A stretch of 64,000 bases of DNA from Gilliamella apicola (lineage in GTDB: Bacteria; Pseudomonadota; Gammaproteobacteria; Enterobacterales; Orbaceae). A model generated the notes under the pieces. That model made no database searches. It saw only the letters and a program-made list of their open reading frames with translations, and had not been told where the DNA came from. The stretch is from positions 930,001-994,000 of the forward strand of contig NZ_CP007445.1 of assembly GCF_000599985.1 (NCBI RefSeq), in the 5' to 3' direction. Positions 1 through 8,607 of the stretch are shown here, one piece after another (position 1 is the stretch's first letter; every line of letters starts with the position of its first letter). Both the position numbers and the translations under genes were made by a program.

Positions 1-1
1 G

Positions 2-874
2 CGTTTTCTAAACTATTTAAAATCGGAAAAACAGCTCAGCCTAAATACCCAAGTCAATTATCGACGTCAGCTTTTTGCGCTTATTGCCATTGCAAAAGAA
101 GCTGGCATCACAAAATGGCAAGATGTAGATTCATCAGCAGTTAGATTATTAATTAGTCACAGCAAACGAACAGGTTTACAGGCAAGAAGTTTATCATTAA
201 GGTTGTCGGCGTTGCGCAGTTTCTGTGATTGGTTGATTAAAAATAAATCTATTAGTGCCAACCCTGCTCGTGGTGTTTTGAATCCTAAACTAGGACAACA
301 TCTTCCTAAAAATATTGATATTGATGCAATTAATCAATTACTCGACATTAAATATAATGATCCACTTTCAGTACGCGATCGAGCTATGCTTGAACTTATG
401 TATGGTTCAGGTCTACGATTGTCTGAATTAGTCAATCTTAATTGTCGAGAATTGAATTTAAATGAGGGCGAAGTTCGTGTGACGGGTAAGGGAAACAAAG
501 AACGAAAATTACCATTAGGATGTGAATCTATTAAATGGATTAATAATTGGTTATCAATGCGTAATTTATTGGATCCCAAGGATGATGCCTTATTTATCTC
601 CAAATTAGGTAAACGCATTTCACCCCGTAATGTTGAAAAAAGATTTGCACAATGGGGCATTAAACGTGGATTGTCTGTACATGTTCATCCGCATAAATTA
701 CGGCACTCATTTGCCACACACATGTTAGAATCGAGTGGTGATTTGCGAGCTGTACAAGAATTGTTAGGTCATGCAGATTTATCGACCACGCAAGTTTATA
801 CTCATTTAGATTTTTCACATCTGTCAGAAGTTTATGATTCTACTCATCCAAGAGCGAAAAGAGGAAACAAGTAA
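2..874 (+). CDS. xerC: Tyrosine recombinase XerC (5' end cut by window)
   Basis: Site-specific tyrosine recombinase that, with XerD, resolves chromosome dimers at dif. The open frame continues to the left edge: codons from base 2 encode a SAM-like N-terminal core-binding domain, so the methionine-like codon at 203 is internal and the true start lies outside. The C-terminal catalytic domain shows the expected residues: Arg in SGLRLSE, Lys in GKGNKER, the His and Arg of HPHKLRHS, His in LGHADLS and the nucleophilic Tyr in VYTHL. The stop overlaps the next start (TAATG). As in E. coli it precedes yigB and uvrD, which separates XerC from XerD. Confidence 0.95.
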   Translation, partial: RFLNYLKSEKQLSLNTQVNYRRQLFALIAIAKEAGITKWQDVDSSAVRLLISHSKRTGLQARSLSLRLSALRSFCDWLIKNKSISANPARGVLNPKLGQHLPKNIDIDAINQLLDIKYNDPLSVRDRAMLELMYGSGLRLSELVNLNCRELNLNEGEVRVTGKGNKERKLPLGCESIKWINNWLSMRNLLDPKDDALFISKLGKRISPRNVEKRFAQWGIKRGLSVHVHPHKLRHSFATHMLESSGDLRAVQELLGHADLSTTQVYTHLDFSHLSEVYDSTHPRAKRGNK

Positions 875-1587
875 TGCATATTTATCGTTCCATTAATACA
901 ATTAAGGCAATCACTTTCGATCTTGATGATACCTTGTATGACAATAGTGATATTGTTGAAAAATCCGAAGAGGAAATTGTCAAATATTTACAGAGTTATG
1001 AGGGGTTACAGCATTTGACCGTATCTGAACTGCATTTAGAGAAAAAAGCGATGCTTGTCTCGAATCCAGAAATTTATCATGATGTTGTTGTTTGGCGAAT
1101 TGAAACCATCAAATCCCTTTTAAATAAAGCAAAAATCCCATCAGAAAAGTGGTCAAACATTATTGACGAAACTTTGGATACGTTTAATTTTTGGCGTCAT
1201 AAAATGCATGTTCCGCAGTCGACTCATGCCTTATTAACTAAATTAGCAACCAAAGTGCCTTTAGCGGTGATTACCAATGGTAATGTAGATGTTAATAAAA
1301 TTGGATTAAGTGATTATTTTCAATTTTCATTACGAGGAGGGGCTGATGGGCGCTCCAAACCTTTTCCTGAAATCTTCAATTTAGCGATTAACAAATTGGC
1401 TGTACCGGCAGGTAATATATTACATGTAGGCGATAACTTATTAACTGATGTCAATGGTGCTATCAATAATGGCTTATTAGCTTGTTGGATAAATATCTTT
1501 AATCAAGATATTTTTCACCTTTCTGATGCTCGATGTTTACCCCATATTGAGATAAGTCAATTGTCTGAATTAGAGAATCTGTTATAA
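874..1587 (+). CDS. yigB: HAD-family phosphatase YigB
   Basis: Haloacid dehalogenase superfamily phosphatase. The E. coli homologue dephosphorylates the riboflavin intermediate 5-amino-6-(5-phosphoribitylamino)uracil and FMN. Motif I is FDLDDTLYD near residue 16, motif II is the Thr of ITNGN, motif III is the Lys of RSKPFPE, and motif IV is HVGDNLLTD. The 237-residue length is normal. Its ATG overlaps the xerC stop by one base, so it is translationally coupled to xerC. The cytosolic substrate is inferred from orthology and position. Confidence 0.9.
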   Translation: MHIYRSINTIKAITFDLDDTLYDNSDIVEKSEEEIVKYLQSYEGLQHLTVSELHLEKKAMLVSNPEIYHDVVVWRIETIKSLLNKAKIPSEKWSNIIDETLDTFNFWRHKMHVPQSTHALLTKLATKVPLAVITNGNVDVNKIGLSDYFQFSLRGGADGRSKPFPEIFNLAINKLAVPAGNILHVGDNLLTDVNGAINNGLLACWINIFNQDIFHLSDARCLPHIEISQLSELENLL

Positions 1588-1774
1588 TTTTGAAAATATC
1601 TGTATAAATAGACAGTTTGATTAAGTAGGGTTTACATTTAATTTAAAGCCTATTTTTACCTCTTATTTGCCTACAGGCAATAAACAAAATTTAGAAAAAT
1701 AATGAATTTATTTGTAATACTTATGAAATTGAAACCAACTCGTATTTCTTATAACCAAAATGGGTTTAAATATA

Positions 1775-4018
1775 ATGGAAATTAAAAAATCATTATTAGA
1801 AGACCTCAATAACGAACAACAAAATGCAGTAACTACTGATAACCAATATACAGTAGTACTTGCAGGTGCAGGGAGTGGTAAAACACGTGTTTTAGTTCAT
1901 CGAATTGCATGGCTCTGCATGGAAAAGCATTACTCACCGCAATCCATTTTTGCCGTTACTTTTACGAATAAAGCGGCTGTTGAAATGCAAGAGCGTATCA
2001 AAGCATTAGTTGGAGAAGGGTATTTTAGTGGAATGTGGATTGGAACCTTCCATGGATTAACTCATCGCTTGTTACGGATGTTTTCACAGCAAGCTAGATT
2101 ACCTTCTAATTTTCAGCTTATTGACTCAGAAGACCAGATTCGTCTTATTAAACGTATTTTTAAAGAGCATAAAGTTGATGAGAAACAGTGGTCAGCAAAA
2201 GAATGTGCAGCTTTTATCTCTAGTCAAAAAGAGATGGGATTACGAGCTAATGACATGTCACCCCAAGACCCTAAACAAGTGATGTGGCAGACTATTTATC
2301 AAGATTATCAAGCAATTTGCGACAGAGTCGGGTATGTTGATTTTTCAGAATTAATTTTACGAGCTTATGAACTGCTTAACCAAAATCATGACGTACTAAA
2401 TTATTGTCATCAACGTTTTTCTAATATTTTAATTGATGAGTTTCAAGATACGAACTTAATTCAATATCGATTAGTAAAAAAATTGGCAGGTATTACAGCT
2501 AACGTTATGATTGTTGGTGATGATGATCAATCCATTTATAGCTGGCGTGGTGCTAATGCCGATAACTTACAATTATTTATTAATGATTATCCGGATACTG
2601 AAATAATTCGTCTAGAACAAAATTATCGTTCAACCAGTAATATTTTAGATGCAGCTAATATTTTAATCGCCAAAAATCAAAATCGCTTAGGTAAAAACCT
2701 ATGGACGGATAGTGGCGAAGGCGAGAAGATTTCACTCTATGTGGGTTTTAATGATATTGATGAAGCAAGATTTGTGATTGGTCAAATCAAAAAACGTCAT
2801 GAAGAAGGTGATAAATATTCAAGTTGTGCCATTTTATACCGTAATAACGTTCAATCACGAATTTTTGAAGACACCTTGTTACAAGCAGGATTACCATACC
2901 AAATTTATGGTTCAATACGGTTTTATGAACGGCAAGAAGTTAAACTAGCGCTAGCGTATTTGCGGTTATTACATGATCACAATAATGATATGGCTTTTGA
3001 CACGACCGTTAATACTCCAGCTCGCGGTATTGGTAATGTCACGCTTGAAAAAGTAAGACTTACCGCCAAACAACATAATCTTTCATTATGGGATGCTTGT
3101 TTAATGTTAATCCAAACCAATGCATTAACAGAAAGACAGCGTTCAGGGCTGAGCCGTTTTCTTGAATTGATCGAATCAATTCATAAAGAAGTAGAACCGT
3201 TGCCATTTTATCAGCAGCTAGATGTGATGATTAAATTATCTGGTGTGCAGCAAATGTATGAGCAAGAATCAGGAATTAAAGGACAATCTCGATTAGAAAA
3301 TCTTGAAGAACTGGTGTCGGCTGCGGAACAATTTTACCATAACAATGAAAATACTGTTATTCAGGATAATATCACGGGTAAAACACTTACAGTACTCGAG
3401 TCATTTTTAGCTTTTACCTCATTGGAAAGTCGTGATGTTGTCAAAGCTCAAGATTCAGTGCAATTAATGACATTGCATTCAGCTAAAGGATTAGAGTTTG
3501 ATAATGTATTTATTGTCGGATTAGAAGAAGGTATCTTTCCAGCGCAACGTTCAGTTAAAGATAGTGAACGCATGGAGGAAGAGCGACGTTTAGCCTACGT
3601 TGGTATCACTCGAGCTCGAAAACATTTGACATTAACGTTATGTGAATTAAGGCGACTTTACGGTCGAGATGAGCGTAATCTACCTTCTCGTTTTTTAGCA
3701 GAATTACCTGTTGAAAGGCTGAACGAAGTTAGTTATCGAGGTATGCTCACCTCCTCTGAGTTTAAATCGAATGATCTAAGTAAAAAAGACCTCAGTAAAA
3801 ATGAGCAATTTATTTTAGAGCGTAAAAAATCCTATCTTGAAAAACAACGTGAAAGTGATGGTTATATTTTAGGTCGAAAAGTTAAACACCATCGCTTTGG
3901 TGAAGGGACTATTATCAATCTTGATGGCGAAGGTGATCATAAACGAGTTCAAATTGCCTTTGTTGATGAAGGAGTTAAATGGCTGGTGATTAAATTAGCT
4001 AATCTTACCTTACTTTGA
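1775..4018 (+). CDS. uvrD: DNA helicase II UvrD
   Basis: Superfamily 1A 3'-5' helicase of nucleotide-excision and mismatch repair. Visible motifs in order are Walker A GAGSGKT, TFTNKAA, the DEFQDT Walker B, QNYRS, the LHSAKGLEFD motif V region and VGITRAR motif VI. A C-terminal Tudor-like segment, VKHHRFGEGTI and following, matches the UvrD rather than the Rep C-terminus. I chose ATG 1775 because MEIKK aligns with the start of E. coli UvrD; an in-frame ATG at 1760 would add five residues. Neither has a strong ribosome binding site. A 170-base gap after yigB suggests its own promoter. Confidence 0.95.
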   Translation: MEIKKSLLEDLNNEQQNAVTTDNQYTVVLAGAGSGKTRVLVHRIAWLCMEKHYSPQSIFAVTFTNKAAVEMQERIKALVGEGYFSGMWIGTFHGLTHRLLRMFSQQARLPSNFQLIDSEDQIRLIKRIFKEHKVDEKQWSAKECAAFISSQKEMGLRANDMSPQDPKQVMWQTIYQDYQAICDRVGYVDFSELILRAYELLNQNHDVLNYCHQRFSNILIDEFQDTNLIQYRLVKKLAGITANVMIVGDDDQSIYSWRGANADNLQLFINDYPDTEIIRLEQNYRSTSNILDAANILIAKNQNRLGKNLWTDSGEGEKISLYVGFNDIDEARFVIGQIKKRHEEGDKYSSCAILYRNNVQSRIFEDTLLQAGLPYQIYGSIRFYERQEVKLALAYLRLLHDHNNDMAFDTTVNTPARGIGNVTLEKVRLTAKQHNLSLWDACLMLIQTNALTERQRSGLSRFLELIESIHKEVEPLPFYQQLDVMIKLSGVQQMYEQESGIKGQSRLENLEELVSAAEQFYHNNENTVIQDNITGKTLTVLESFLAFTSLESRDVVKAQDSVQLMTLHSAKGLEFDNVFIVGLEEGIFPAQRSVKDSERMEEERRLAYVGITRARKHLTLTLCELRRLYGRDERNLPSRFLAELPVERLNEVSYRGMLTSSEFKSNDLSKKDLSKNEQFILERKKSYLEKQRESDGYILGRKVKHHRFGEGTIINLDGEGDHKRVQIAFVDEGVKWLVIKLANLTLL

Positions 4019-4041
4019 TATTGAAAACTTGAGCAATAATA

Positions 4042-4074
4042 AAGGCAAAATTTAATTTGCCTTGCCTGTTTTTT
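4042..4074 (+). terminator. Rho-independent terminator after uvrD
   Basis: An 8-bp perfect stem AAGGCAAA / TTTGCCTT with loop ATTTAA is followed by GCCTG and a run of six T. It lies between the convergent uvrD and cyaY genes. Confidence 0.65.
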
Positions 4075-4086
4075 AGAACTCTGTTG

Positions 4087-4398
4087 TTATATTGTTGCTT
4101 GATCAGTAACTGATTGTGAGAAGATTTTATCAAATGATTGCTTAGTACGAGTGCATACCCACTCATTTTCGACATAATCAAAGTGATATCCTTGTTTGTC
4201 TGTAGCTAGCCAAACTTGGTAGAGTGGTTCTTGTGTGTTGACGATAATTTTACTCTGATTGGGAAAGGTTATGGTAATTACATTACCATTTATTTCATAA
4301 TCAATGTCAATATCTTGTTCTTCGGCAAAGTGATCTAAAAATAATTCGATCTTATTAAACAGTTGATCGGTAATAGTATGAAATTCAGTGATGTTCAT
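4087..4398 (-). CDS. cyaY: Frataxin-family iron-sulphur protein CyaY
   Basis: Bacterial frataxin, an iron-binding modulator of IscS in Fe-S cluster assembly. At 103 residues it has the family length. The acidic first helix (residues about 17-33) and the core with NGNVITITFPN, QEPLYQVWLAT and GYHFDY followed by the conserved Trp of NEWVC align along the whole E. coli protein. In E. coli cyaY also sits close to the xerC-yigB-uvrD cluster, but here it is convergent with uvrD and expressed alone. Confidence 0.95.
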   Translation of the reverse strand: MNITEFHTITDQLFNKIELFLDHFAEEQDIDIDYEINGNVITITFPNQSKIIVNTQEPLYQVWLATDKQGYHFDYVENEWVCTRTKQSFDKIFSQSVTDQATI

Positions 4399-4453
4399 AG
4401 AAAATTAATCAATATAGATATAGTAAAATGATATTAGCATAATCAAAAGCTAT

Positions 4454-4472
4454 CTGCCACAAGAAGTGGCAG
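4454..4472. terminator. Hairpin between cyaY and the secreted-protein pair
   Basis: Perfect inverted repeat CTGCCAC-AAGAA-GTGGCAG. It lies downstream of the minus-strand gene ending at 4501, and on that strand it is followed only by a weak T-rich stretch (ATAGCTTTTG), so terminator function is probable rather than certain. Confidence 0.45.
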
Positions 4473-4500
4473 TTAGATATTAACGAAAAATCAGTAGTAT

Positions 4501-5025
4501 TTAATGAGCAATAGATAAGGAGCAAGAGACGATTAACAATCGACGTTGTTCATTATTGTCAATTGCATTTGCCCATCGGTTAGGTGTGTCATTAGTACTC
4601 ACCAAACGACCATCACCAAAGTAATTTTCAAATAATTTGATAATTCCTTTAGCTATTTCTTTCTTATCACAATTTGCGAAATGTTGAATCACAATTGAGC
4701 GGTACGTTATTTTTTCACCTTCGCTATTTTCTTGTACTAATGGGGGAATAAAATTTACGACTTCATTAAATACTCTAATTTTTTTATTATATGGATGCAG
4801 AATAATAGAACTCCTATCAATAAATGAATAACCTAAAGATTTATCTTCATTAAATTTACTCATTGGGATAAATTGTTCGCCAATGCGCGAATCTTTTAAG
4901 TTTTCACTTTTTTCATGGGAGCTACTTGTATCACTTTTATTATTACTGGTTTGTGTTGCAGTATCAAAATCATTACATAAAGCTGAAAAAGAAAAAAGAA
5001 TAATTAACAAATATAATTTTTTCAT
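4501..5025 (-). CDS. Secreted protein of unknown function, adhesin-E/CNP1-like fold suspected
   Basis: 174 residues with an N-terminal signal peptide (MKKLYLLIILFSFSALC), then a Ser/Asn/Lys-rich linker to about residue 50. The folded part has YSFIDRSSI, a central ANCDKKE cysteine and a late YFGDGRL...NRWANAI stretch. That order (a short beta-strand with D-x-S-S-I, a Cys strand, then G-W) resembles surface-adhesin E and CNP1-like domains, but I cannot confirm it. A second Cys lies in VSCSL near the end. It begins directly after the stop of the upstream gene (TAAATG), so the two are translationally coupled. Function is unknown. Confidence 0.7.
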   Translation of the reverse strand: MKKLYLLIILFSFSALCNDFDTATQTSNNKSDTSSSHEKSENLKDSRIGEQFIPMSKFNEDKSLGYSFIDRSSIILHPYNKKIRVFNEVVNFIPPLVQENSEGEKITYRSIVIQHFANCDKKEIAKGIIKLFENYFGDGRLVSTNDTPNRWANAIDNNEQRRLLIVSCSLSIAH

Positions 5026-5823
5026 TTAGAGTTTATCCCCATTTTTTGAATTAACTTTAATTGTTGTTGGATTAATTTCTTTTTCTTGTTGGGATTTCAG
5101 GTTTTCTTGATTTTGTTTTTTTGTTGTTCGTTTGTAATCTTCAATTCTTTTTTTGCGTTTTGCTTCATATTCTTTATCAATAGGTTCCATATCTGGACGT
5201 ACTGAATAGAGGAGTTTTTTATCAATATCCCCTTGTATTGAGCAAATGACACGACTTTGATTATCTGCAATTGGTTCTAAATATAAGGATTTTTCAACAG
5301 TTCCTGATCTTGGTATCACCATATCAATTGAATAGGGATTATCTAGCCAAGTTTTATCTTTACTTTTGCGATCGTAAATTTTAGGGTTAGCAAAATATAT
5401 CTTTTCGTTAAAAACTAACCAGTTAATATTATTAAGCGATTGTTTAATTTGTTGGGTTTTATTGTCAAAAATGAACCCCCAATAATAAAATTGGCCAGAT
5501 AATGGTGTTGGAATAAAAATATTTTGATAACCTAAAATTACTAATCCTTTGTATTCAATTGGTTTTTTAAATATAACCTTATTTTTGTTATTATATTCAA
5601 TCGAGTCGACCACAATATAAGCAAAATTATCAACTGTTGCTAAATCAGTATATTGACTGAAAGAGTTCTTATTTATCTCTAATTGCTGAAAAAATTGGTT
5701 GTCACATTGAAAAAAAGAATCAATTACTTTATTTGTTTCATTTACGTTAGTTTGGTCTTGTGCATAAACCATAAAAGAAATTAGTGAAGAACAAATAAGC
5801 ACAAACAGTTTTTTTATGAACAT
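5026..5823 (-). CDS. Secreted hypothetical protein, first gene of a coupled pair
   Basis: 265 residues with a clear signal peptide ending VYA|QDQ near residue 21. The mature part holds two cysteines (FQCDNQFF and RVICSIQGD) that could form a disulphide, several aromatic beta-strand-like segments, and a highly charged Lys/Glu/Gln-rich tail from about residue 217 that is probably disordered or coiled. I do not recognise the family. It lies upstream of, and abuts, a second secreted protein, which suggests a joint envelope role. The tail is unusually basic and acidic compared with neighbouring genes. Confidence 0.65.
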   Translation of the reverse strand: MFIKKLFVLICSSLISFMVYAQDQTNVNETNKVIDSFFQCDNQFFQQLEINKNSFSQYTDLATVDNFAYIVVDSIEYNNKNKVIFKKPIEYKGLVILGYQNIFIPTPLSGQFYYWGFIFDNKTQQIKQSLNNINWLVFNEKIYFANPKIYDRKSKDKTWLDNPYSIDMVIPRSGTVEKSLYLEPIADNQSRVICSIQGDIDKKLLYSVRPDMEPIDKEYEAKRKKRIEDYKRTTKKQNQENLKSQQEKEINPTTIKVNSKNGDKL

Positions 5824-5913
5824 GAAGAAGGCCCTTTTTAAATAATTCTTCTGCTAATGTGTATAGTTATGTATATTTGTGTATGGTATTGTAAAGTAAT
5901 GTAAATGTTATTG

Positions 5914-6549
5914 TCAATCTTGTATAGATTTATTTTCTACGAAAACGAGTAAGTAACCGTTTTTAAAGGATATTTCAACAGAATTCTTGATGGCTTTATT
6001 TCTTAAGCTTATGAATCCTCTTAACGTTATTGTTGCATTACTTAATGGATATTTAACGCCTGTAATTGTGAGATTAGTGACTTTAGACATTGGGATAAAA
6101 GAAATGATGTGATTTTTTATATCATAAATAGTTTGCTGTTTTTTTGAAAAAAAGAACTGACAATAATTATCATAAAAAGTAAAATCGAATCGATGGTAAT
6201 AATGCATTGCAACCGATAAATTACCTAAGAAATGGTCACTGGCATGACCAGAAGCACCAAAAATATCAAATTTTTTCACACCTTTATTTGCTAAAAATAA
6301 GATGGCTTTCTCAAAATCCGTTTTGTTCTGATCAGGCGTATGAATAATCTCTGTTCTGCTCGGTATAGTACGACTTTTATCAAAACTATCTAAATCACCA
6401 ATAATATAATTAGGAATTATTGGTGAAGTATAAAGATAGTTATGATAAGCCCCATCTGTTGCAGCAATAAAAGCATAGTTTTCTAAATTGCTGGGATAGC
6501 GCTCAGGTGGTTCGCCATTCACAAAAAGTAGAGTTTTATTGCTTTGCAT
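5914..6549 (-). CDS. thiN: Thiamine pyrophosphokinase
   Basis: Transfers pyrophosphate from ATP to thiamine to make the cofactor thiamine diphosphate. Signature segments are AATDGAYHNY, IGDLDSF (metal-binding Asp residues), TPDQNKTDFEKA and GASGHASDHFLGN, followed by the C-terminal beta-sandwich thiamin-binding domain ending in an NGYLLVFVE strand. I prefer ATG 6549, which has a GTGAAG box nine bases upstream. ATG 6555 and GTG 6564 are alternatives in frame. It follows rimI by a few bases and is probably part of the holD-rimI transcript. Confidence 0.85.
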   Translation of the reverse strand: MQSNKTLLFVNGEPPERYPSNLENYAFIAATDGAYHNYLYTSPIIPNYIIGDLDSFDKSRTIPSRTEIIHTPDQNKTDFEKAILFLANKGVKKFDIFGASGHASDHFLGNLSVAMHYYHRFDFTFYDNYCQFFFSKKQQTIYDIKNHIISFIPMSKVTNLTITGVKYPLSNATITLRGFISLRNKAIKNSVEISFKNGYLLVFVENKSIQD

Positions 6550-6568
6550 TGTCATATACTTCACTGTT

Positions 6569-7030
6569 TTATAGAGTTACGGTATAGGCCATTATAATGG
6601 CATCTTCCTGTTTTCCATCAACAGTTGGATAATAATTTTTTCTAACAGTTATTTGGTTAAAACCAAGTGAATGATATAAGTGAATTGCTGCATCGTTGGA
6701 TTTCCTTACTTCTAACCACAAAGAAGCAATTGGTTTGTCAAAATTACTCGTCATCAATTTTTCAATTAAATGGTTTAAAAGCTCTTTAGCTAATCCCTGT
6801 TGTCTAAATTCAGGGTGAATAGCTATGTTAAATAAATTTGCTTCATCGGCAACCACTTGGCAGATGCAAAATCCAATTATCTTATCATCAATGGTCAGTT
6901 TTAAATTTAAATAATGCTCTCCTTGATTTGAAAAAAACGTTGGTTTAGACCATGGAATCATATGACAAAGTTGCTCTAAAGCAAAAGCTTCGTTTAAATC
7001 ATTGTGGTTCAGGGTGGAAATAGTTTTCAT
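6569..7030 (-). CDS. rimI: Ribosomal protein S18 alanine N-acetyltransferase RimI
   Basis: GNAT-fold acetyltransferase that modifies the N-terminal alanine of S18. It aligns end to end with E. coli RimI: the N-terminal PWSKPTFFSNQGEHYLN, the acetyl-CoA loop RQQGLAKELL, the ASLWLEVRKSNDAAIHLYHSLGF core and the C-terminal RKNYYPTVDG followed by EDAIIMA. 153 residues is typical. Its start overlaps the end of holD by 32 bases, the same overlapping arrangement as in E. coli. Confidence 0.95.
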   Translation of the reverse strand: MKTISTLNHNDLNEAFALEQLCHMIPWSKPTFFSNQGEHYLNLKLTIDDKIIGFCICQVVADEANLFNIAIHPEFRQQGLAKELLNHLIEKLMTSNFDKPIASLWLEVRKSNDAAIHLYHSLGFNQITVRKNYYPTVDGKQEDAIIMAYTVTL

Positions 7031-7406
7031 ATTGGCATAATTGTCGCCAAAGTTGGCGCTTTTGTTGTGGTGTATTAGCTAAAACATCTAAACTTGATGT
7101 TTGTATAGTTAAATGATTTTGCCAGTTTTCATCAGGCGTGATATCTATAAACCAAATTACGGTTTTTATATCGCTAGCTGGAATAATCAATTGTGATGGT
7201 GTAAGTATTAATACTTGTTCTTCTTTAAGTCGAATAGCATTAAGAATATCTGTGTAGATTTTTTGCGTTGGTTTTTGGTCGGCAACAACAATTAAACGAA
7301 TTTCATCACTAATATGGGTTGCCATTTCGCCTTTGAATACTATTGAATTACGCAAAATGTATTGAGTAATATTGCATTGTTGCAAATACCAATCTTGTTC
7401 AGTCAT
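6999..7406 (-). CDS. holD: DNA polymerase III psi subunit
   Basis: Psi links the clamp loader to chi and, through it, to SSB. This fast-evolving protein is recognised from the N-terminal QDWYLQQCNITQY (chi-interacting segment), the middle RLIVVADQ strand, and the end LWRQLCQYENYFHPEPQ, all matching E. coli HolD in order. 135 residues against 137 in E. coli. It is divergent from rsmC and overlaps rimI, as in E. coli, which supports the call. Confidence 0.9.
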   Translation of the reverse strand: MTEQDWYLQQCNITQYILRNSIVFKGEMATHISDEIRLIVVADQKPTQKIYTDILNAIRLKEEQVLILTPSQLIIPASDIKTVIWFIDITPDENWQNHLTIQTSSLDVLANTPQQKRQLWRQLCQYENYFHPEPQ

Positions 7407-7495
7407 TATTGAATTACTATTTTTTATTAGTGAATAATAAGGGTTAATTGTATAATCAACAACTAAAATTATAAAGTTTTTTTCATTGAGGTACT

Positions 7496-8536
7496 ATGGC
7501 AACATCCGTTTTTACTCCAGCAAGTCAGGTAATTGAACGTCATCAAACATTTTTTAATGATAAAAATGTGATTATTGCAGGTGATATTCAAGATAGTTAT
7601 CCTGCGGTAATGGTTGCAAATCAAGTTAAAATTCACTGTACTCAATTTCATACTTATTTACGTCTAAAAAATAGTATGCGTGGTGAGCAAACTAATTTTT
7701 CGTTACTACCAGATGCTGATTTTTATACTGGAATGAATACGCTAATTTATTATTGGCCAAAAACGAAAAGTGAAGCACAATTTCAGCTCTCTTATTTACT
7801 TAATAATATGCCTAAAGGGAGTGATATCTTTATCGTCGGCGAAAATCGTACTGGTGTAAAAAGTGTTGAAACGTTATTAAATGATTTTGGTACCATTCAA
7901 AAAATTGATAGCGCAAGACGCTGTGGATTGTATCATTTTCTGGCTGAAAGTCGTTTAGCGTTTGATCTAAATGAATGGTGGTTGAGTTATCATCTAACCA
8001 TTGAAAATCAAAATATTGAAATTAAAAGTTTGCCGGGTGTGTTTAGCCAAAAAGGGTTAGATTCTGGTAGTGAATTATTACTCAATGCATTAGTTGACCA
8101 TGCTGAAATCATCAAAGGTAATGTGTTAGATGTTGGGTGTGGTTCGGGTATATTATCTACGGTTGTAGGTAAATTATATCCAGATATTGAGCTCACTTTA
8201 TCAGATGTGAGTAGTGCAGCAATTGAGTCAAGTAAAGCTACACTAAATTGCAACCATGTCAAAGGGAATGTTGTTGCAAGTGATGTATTTTCCAATTTGA
8301 ATGATAAATATCATCTTATCATCTCTAACCCTCCTTTTCATGATGGTAAAGAGACAAATTATACAGCCGTCAATGCGTTAATTAAAGAAGCCAAAAAACA
8401 TCTAAAATTAAATGGTTATTTGTGCATTGTGGCAAATTCATTTTTGCCTTATCAATCGATTTTAGACGAAACCTTCAAAAGTGTGGAAGTCATTGCGCAA
8501 ACAACTAAATTCAAAGTTTATTTAGCTAGTCATTAA
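7496..8536 (+). CDS. rsmC: 16S rRNA (guanine1207-N2)-methyltransferase RsmC
   Basis: Methylates G1207 of 16S rRNA in the 30S subunit using S-adenosylmethionine. It has the two-domain RsmC build: an N-terminal degenerate methyltransferase-like domain (residues 1-170) and a C-terminal catalytic domain with motif I NVLDVGCGSGIL and the amino-methyltransferase motif IV ISNPPFH. 346 residues is typical. A GAGG ribosome binding site precedes the ATG. It is divergent from holD across about 90 bases that must contain both promoters. Confidence 0.95.
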   Translation: MATSVFTPASQVIERHQTFFNDKNVIIAGDIQDSYPAVMVANQVKIHCTQFHTYLRLKNSMRGEQTNFSLLPDADFYTGMNTLIYYWPKTKSEAQFQLSYLLNNMPKGSDIFIVGENRTGVKSVETLLNDFGTIQKIDSARRCGLYHFLAESRLAFDLNEWWLSYHLTIENQNIEIKSLPGVFSQKGLDSGSELLLNALVDHAEIIKGNVLDVGCGSGILSTVVGKLYPDIELTLSDVSSAAIESSKATLNCNHVKGNVVASDVFSNLNDKYHLIISNPPFHDGKETNYTAVNALIKEAKKHLKLNGYLCIVANSFLPYQSILDETFKSVEVIAQTTKFKVYLASH

Positions 8537-8565
8537 GAATCTAAAAGTATTTTTCAATTTATTTA

Positions 8566-8594
8566 AAAGTTACGGTGTTAGCCGTAACTTTTTG
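8566..8594. terminator. Bidirectional terminator between rsmC and hemN
   Basis: 10-bp stem AAAGTTACGG / CCGTAACTTT with a six-base loop, followed by T-run on the plus strand and preceded by A-run, so it can serve both convergent genes. Confidence 0.85.
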
Positions 8595-8607
8595 TGTTTA
8601 AATAAAA

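Noticed and set aside
203-205. Methionine-type codon as xerC start
   Set aside because: The frame is open to base 2 and encodes the normal XerC N-terminal domain, so the start is outside the window.
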